Shown piece by piece: positions 6,306 through 7,855 of a DNA stretch of 7,855 bases. Every line of letters starts with the position of its first letter. Positions within the stretch are counted from its first letter, which is position 1. The position numbers were made by a program, and so were the translations under genes. The notes beneath the pieces were generated by a model that was not told where the DNA came from, made no database searches, and saw only the letters and a program-made list of their open reading frames with translations. Source of the DNA: Thermoplasmata archaeon (GTDB taxonomy: Archaea > Thermoplasmatota > SW-10-69-26); NCBI GenBank assembly GCA_003561665.1, contig PWVY01000150.1, forward strand, positions 1 to 7,855, written 5' to 3'.

Positions 6306-6323
6306 ATGAGGCGACCAGCATGA
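6306..6323 (+). other. Five-codon mini-ORF overlapping the TFB start codon (possible)
   Basis: An ATG at 6306 opens a five-codon frame (M-R-R-P-A) ending in TGA at 6321-6323, so its stop overlaps the TFB start as ATGA. The ATG sits about 26 bp after the proximal TATA centre, nearly the spacing of leaderless starts elsewhere in this window. It could couple translation to TFB. It may equally be chance, with GAGG inside it serving as the TFB ribosome-binding site. Confidence 0.25.
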
Positions 6324-7276
6324 CGAACGACAAACCCCTGGGATCCCCCGACAATCCACCCCCCAACGAGGAGGACCAGGGCGAAACCCTCCAATGCCCC
6401 GAATGCGGGTCCGAACAGTTCCAGATGGACGAACGCCACGGCGAAACCATCTGCCCCCGCTGCGGCCTCGTCCTCGAAGAAGACGCCATCGACCCCGGCC
6501 CCGACTGGCGCGCATTCAACCCCGAACAACGCGCCAAACGCGCCCGAACAGGGCCTCCCCGAACCGTCATGAGGCACGACCACGGCCTCGGCAGCGAGAT
6601 CGGGTACGGACGCGACGCCCGCGGCAAAAACGTCACCGGCGCCACCAAAAGCCAACTCGGACGCCTACGCCGATACCACCGCCAAGCCACCTACCGCCCC
6701 GGCGCCGACCGCAACGTCGTCCGCGCCCTCAGCGAGATCGAACGCATCAACAACGCACTCACCCTCCCCGAAACCGTCGCCGAAACCGCCGCAACCACAT
6801 ACCGACGCGCCCAGAAACAAAGCTTCCTCCACGGCCGAAGCATCGAAGCCACCGCCGCAGCCTGCGTCTACGCCGCCAGCCGCTTCCAACACCTCCCCCG
6901 AAGCCTCGACGAAGTCTCCCAAGAAGCCCAAGCCCCCAAAGACGACATCGCCCGCACCTACCGACGCCTCAGCGAGAAACTCGGCCTCGCCGTACCCATC
7001 ACGTACCCCACCGACCTGCTCCCCAAAATCGCCAGCGAACTCGAAGTCAGCCCCAGCGTGCACAAAACCGCGCACGCCCTCATCGAAGCCACCAAAGAAG
7101 AAGCCATCGTCGGCAAGAACCCCAGCAGCGTCGCAGCCGCCGCCATCTACCGCGCAGCGAAACAACTCGACGAACCCGTCACCCAAAACGACGTCGCCGA
7201 AGCAGCCGGCGTCACCGAAGTCACCGTACGAGCCCGCCTCAAAGACATCGCCGAAGACATCGGCCGAACCCGCTGA
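6320..7276 (+). CDS. tfb: Transcription initiation factor B (TFB, archaeal TFIIB)
   Basis: TFB binds the TBP-TATA complex and BRE DNA, recruits RNA polymerase and helps open the promoter. The 318-residue protein is full length. An N-terminal zinc ribbon has ligands C26, C29, C45 and C48 (CPECG and CPRCG). The B-reader/linker (about 60-95) includes PDWRAFNPEQRAKRARTG. Two cyclin-like folds follow at about 130-212 and 222-312. The last holds the BRE-reading helix-turn-helix at about 288-310 (TQNDVAEAAGVTEVTVRARL). Before the zinc ribbon lies a Pro/Asp/Glu-rich stretch of about 20 residues. ATG 6320 is the only in-frame start that includes the zinc ribbon at normal length. Its upstream region has three TATA-like elements. 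The gene ends one base from the convergent apgM stop. Codons favour C or A in third position, unlike the minus-strand genes. Whether the genome has other TFB paralogues cannot be seen here. Confidence 0.97.
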   Translation: MTNDKPLGSPDNPPPNEEDQGETLQCPECGSEQFQMDERHGETICPRCGLVLEEDAIDPGPDWRAFNPEQRAKRARTGPPRTVMRHDHGLGSEIGYGRDARGKNVTGATKSQLGRLRRYHRQATYRPGADRNVVRALSEIERINNALTLPETVAETAATTYRRAQKQSFLHGRSIEATAAACVYAASRFQHLPRSLDEVSQEAQAPKDDIARTYRRLSEKLGLAVPITYPTDLLPKIASELEVSPSVHKTAHALIEATKEEAIVGKNPSSVAAAAIYRAAKQLDEPVTQNDVAEAAGVTEVTVRARLKDIAEDIGRTR

Positions 7277-7277
7277 T

Positions 7278-7855
7278 TCACTCCGTCTTCTTCGTCCGGT
7301 CCGCAAGATCCAACAACGACCGCAAGAAATCCCCCCCCACCAACCGACCCAACGAACCCCCCCCACACGCGGACTCGTTGAACGCCCTTACACCATCCAC
7401 ACGCCCATCCGGCGCCCAGAACACCAACGGGACCGGATCCGCGCTATGATGCCCCCGCGTACACGGCGTCGAATGATCCCCCGTCACCCCCACCACCGTA
7501 TCCTCCAACCCTAACAACGGCTCCAACACCTCATCGATCCGCTCCAACGCATCCCGCTTCCCCTCCGCATCCCCGTTCTCCCCCAAAATATCAGGCGCCT
7601 TGATGTGCAAGAACACCAGATCCTGCTCCTCCAACGCGCCAACCGCTGCCTTCACCTTCGCACCCCAATCCGAACGCAAATCCCCCAACGCCCCCGCGAC
7701 ATCCACCAGCCCCATCCCCACGAAATTCGCAAACCCCCGATACGCGTTCCCCCCCGCCACCGCAACCGCATCCAACCCGAACCGATCCTCCAACGTCTCC
7801 CCCCGCACCACCGGCCCCATCCCCCGCGTCAACACCCGGTTCGCCACCGGAACCC
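7278..7855 (-). CDS. apgM: 2,3-bisphosphoglycerate-independent phosphoglycerate mutase ApgM, N-terminus outside window
   Basis: This is the C-terminal 192 or so residues of archaeal-type ApgM, a metal-dependent enzyme of the alkaline phosphatase superfamily. It interconverts 3- and 2-phosphoglycerate in glycolysis and gluconeogenesis in the cytoplasm. Recognisable blocks in order are ANRVLTRGMGP, AVAGGNAYRGFANFVGM, FLHIKAPD, VTGDHSTPC and HHSADPVP. The GDH pair (D 7476-7478, H 7473-7475) and the later HHS histidines (7446-7451) match metal ligands of the superfamily. In the block after KAPD, relatives I recall have G-H-D-G-D with a ligand histidine; here it reads G-E-N-G-D. The C terminus RTKKTE ends at TGA on the minus strand. 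The frame is open to the window edge, so the start and phosphoserine region lie beyond 7855. The gene converges on tfb with one base between stops. Codons are G- and T-ending. Identification is firm despite truncation. Confidence 0.93.
   Translation of the reverse strand, partial: VPVANRVLTRGMGPVVRGETLEDRFGLDAVAVAGGNAYRGFANFVGMGLVDVAGALGDLRSDWGAKVKAAVGALEEQDLVFLHIKAPDILGENGDAEGKRDALERIDEVLEPLLGLEDTVVGVTGDHSTPCTRGHHSADPVPLVFWAPDGRVDGVRAFNESACGGGSLGRLVGGDFLRSLLDLADRTKKTE

Noticed and set aside
6394..7449. 351-codon plus-strand frame overlapping tfb and apgM
   Set aside because: Its product is almost entirely Arg, Pro, His and Thr, as expected for an out-of-frame reading of C-rich DNA, and it covers two recognised genes.
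1..7855. CRISPR, tRNA, rRNA, insertion sequences, integrase or defence genes
   Set aside because: No regularly spaced repeats, cloverleaf-like sequence, transposase motifs or terminal repeats were seen; the gene content is housekeeping plus envelope functions.

Overview
This GC-rich window looks archaeal. It carries a complete transcription factor B gene, an archaeal-type YchF-like translation GTPase and an archaeal ApgM-type phosphoglycerate mutase. Three genes have an archaeal TATA element whose centre lies 27-28 bp upstream of the chosen ATG with no Shine-Dalgarno, so they are probably leaderless. The mix of families and a lipobox lipoprotein suit a euryarchaeon in the broad sense. The lineage cannot be fixed from sequence alone, and the proteins are not acidic enough to call it a typical haloarchaeon.

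Layout, left to right: (1) 1-844, minus strand, YchF-like GTPase, 3' end outside the window. (2) 845-1010, a divergent promoter region with one TATA box per direction. (3) 1011-1667, plus strand, an unrecognised small lipoprotein. (4) 1723-2643, minus strand, a bactofilin-like (polymer-forming, beta-helix) protein, tail to tail with the lipoprotein gene. (5) 2644-2924, an intergenic region dense in inverted repeats, separating the bactofilin-like gene from the divergent RND gene and possibly encoding a small RNA. (6) 2925-6101, plus strand, a 1058-residue RND/MMPL-type exporter with an extra four-helix membrane module at its N terminus. (7) 6102-6319, an intergenic region with three TATA-like elements. 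(8) 6320-7276, plus strand, TFB. (9) 7278-7855, minus strand, the C-terminal part of ApgM; its stop lies one base from the TFB stop.

The lipoprotein, bactofilin-like protein and RND exporter form a possible cell-envelope group. The bactofilin-like and RND genes share an intergenic control region, so co-regulation is plausible but unproven. The flanking GTPase, TFB and ApgM genes are housekeeping (translation, transcription initiation, glycolysis/gluconeogenesis).

Two features stand out. First, the plus strand is strongly C-rich over genes on both strands, so the skew does not follow coding direction. Second, this skew reverses over about 2941-3600, which matches the N-terminal membrane module of the RND gene plus the first helix of its core. 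I found no CRISPR array, tRNA, rRNA, transposase or defence system.
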